Below are positions 62,340-64,000 of a stretch of 64,000 nt of DNA, one piece after another. Below the pieces are notes generated by a model. The model worked only from the letters and a program-made list of their open reading frames with translations, did no database searches and had not been told where the DNA came from. This DNA comes from Nissolia schottii (lineage: Eukaryota > Streptophyta > Magnoliopsida > Fabales > Fabaceae), in contig QANU01076928.1 of NCBI GenBank assembly GCA_003254905.1, positions 1,132,781-1,196,780 of the forward strand, read 5' to 3'. The position numbers were made by a program, and so were the translations under genes. Position 1 is the stretch's first letter; every line of letters begins with the position of its first letter.

Positions 62340-64000
62340 ATTGAAAGCATTTATTATTATATTTGTGTAAGATCTATCCATCCAGCAGTCACGCAATGAC
62401 TTGGGTGGGTAGACAAGTTAGTACTAACATTTAATATAATGATAATAATGACGTAGCCTAATGTGTTTGCATGCTTATGGGATGAATGTGGGTTGAACTA
62501 TTAATGTAATTTTGTAGCTGGGGTGTACATGGGTTGAGCTAGAGGGAATCGAATAAAATTTGCATTTGACCTAATGTTATGATTGGGACAATTTTTTTAC
62601 TTAGACTAACTCAAGTAATTATCAGGTTAATACATATTATTTATACATTATACAAAGTAAACTCATACAATTTTATATGTATTAAATTAAATATAAGAGA
62701 TATTTTATAATGTATATTTAAAAATAAATTATATTAATATAAAAATAACATAATGAACTGTAAATAATATTAATTGAAATACAGATGTCTTATAATTTAT
62801 AATTTTATAAAAAAATGAAAGAATTATATGGCTTTAGGCCAAATTGAGTCATTTCGACGTATAACCTAAATTTGACCCAAAAAGAATGTCAAGTCAAATT
62901 TAACAATCCGAATTGGCCAAATAAGTTCAAACTGGGTCATGAACACGTTTTAATTTTGAGTAATGATATTTCTTGTTAAGCCATTCTTATTTATTATTGG
63001 ATATTTTGGCTAGACCATATATAATGGCATACTGTAATTTTAAGAATCCATTTTGGATAATTGAAGAAATAAAAAAAATTCACTTTTACCGTGACTAATA
63101 TAAATTTGATTTAAAAGTAACTAATTCTTCACTATTGGATTATTTGTGTGCCGGTATGTCCTAACCCTGTTCCAAACTCCAAATGTATAGTGTGGTAGCT
63201 ATTTGGATCTTCTTTGGTTCTTAAAGCGAAGTTTTCTAGAGTTCCTCGAGAGTGACATCTATAAAAAAGCACTATGATGACCAAGTGATTAAGAACTGAT
63301 CAGTACGTGTGAAGTCTAAATAAATATAATAGGTATGCTATTTTGATTTATTGGTTTCGGGACATATGACTAATGTTGAATAACTAGTGGGGTCTGTATG
63401 ATGTATTGTGATCAAATGACTACAAGTAACATTTATTATTTTAAAAATAAACATATCATACATGTTAATAGGAGGGGCCTTTATAACCAGTGTACTCATG
63501 ATGAATCATGGTGTTCTTGCGGATGGCTAATAAGAAGCCCCTGGGGCCTCTCAACAGGTTGGATATTCTTGCGGCGGTCCAATATGAAATGATGAGGAAA
63601 ATGTAGAATTATAAAACGCCGTTAATGTACTTACATCATGTAGCAGTAGATAAATGATGTGAACATATTTATTAACTTGGAAGATTCAGCCAAAATGCCT
63701 CATCATCATTTCCCTGTGCAAGTTTTTATTACAGCTCCGGCGGATGCTAAGCTGAGAGATAATTAATCACACAACCGCCCCATATGGAAGTATGCAATTA
63801 ACAAAATGAGAGATGTCCAATGAGAATGGCAGAAACCACATATCACTTGTTTTCCATAACACGAGCCATGACATGATAGTAGTTCACCTTATTTTTAAAT
63901 TATAGTACTGTAAGTTCAATCCTCATTAATAAAAATAATAAAAAATTCATAATCATTATTTTTATTATTTTGTGTGAATTTAATTATTGCGAGAGAATTA
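62340..64000. other. Intergenic DNA to the right edge
   Basis: No supported gene. Short frames only, with AT-rich composition and no clear transposon ends. Confidence 0.5.

Overview
This is plant nuclear DNA: AT-rich intergenic sequence, spliced genes with GT-AG introns, a nuclear-type tRNA, and SINE, MITE, MULE and LTR relics. Gene content and repeat types fit a legume, possibly Glycine or a relative. That placement is inference from memory of similar proteins and repeats. No bacterial, CRISPR or viral system was seen.

Layout. 1-3890: repeat-rich DNA with a tRNA-Gln (minus strand) and an inverted pair of SINE-like elements. 3891-11360 (minus): a 12-exon gene for a 1337-residue SNF2/RING/helicase ATPase of the CHR27/CHR28 type; all exon joins keep frame. 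11.7-15.4 kb: AT-rich intergenic DNA. 15.4-31.9 kb: a tandem duplication of the gene for GID8, a LisH-CTLH-CRA subunit of the GID/CTLH ubiquitin ligase. The two copies (17055-20868 and 26620-30428) differ at one residue of 226. Between them lies a decayed mudrA-type MULE split by a 1965-bp solo LTR with a perfect 5-bp target duplication. An extra, distinct GID8 promoter fragment (about 15430-15941) ends at a single undetermined base, which suggests a third unit is lost or collapsed there. 31907-32203 (minus): a 98-residue plant protein of unknown function. 40277-41398 (plus): an intronless kelch-repeat protein. 44081-45203: a nearly perfect inverted duplication centred on a MITE and ending at a second single N. 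50161-54321 (plus): a two-exon gene for a 159-residue single-pass membrane protein whose 3.7-kb intron carries an Au-type SINE. 55627-56314: a 688-base gap. 61340-62173 (minus): an intronless gene for a 277-residue basic Ser/Arg-rich protein with an MGCC lipidation-type N-terminus.

The genes do not form one pathway. Two concern regulation: the SNF2 ATPase acts on chromatin, and GID8 is a scaffold subunit of an E3 ligase. The most notable points are the GID8 array, with a homogenised gene body but diverged 3' flanks, and the coincidence of both isolated Ns with the ends of duplicated sequence. That coincidence makes copy number and the palindrome matters for assembly checking as well as biology.
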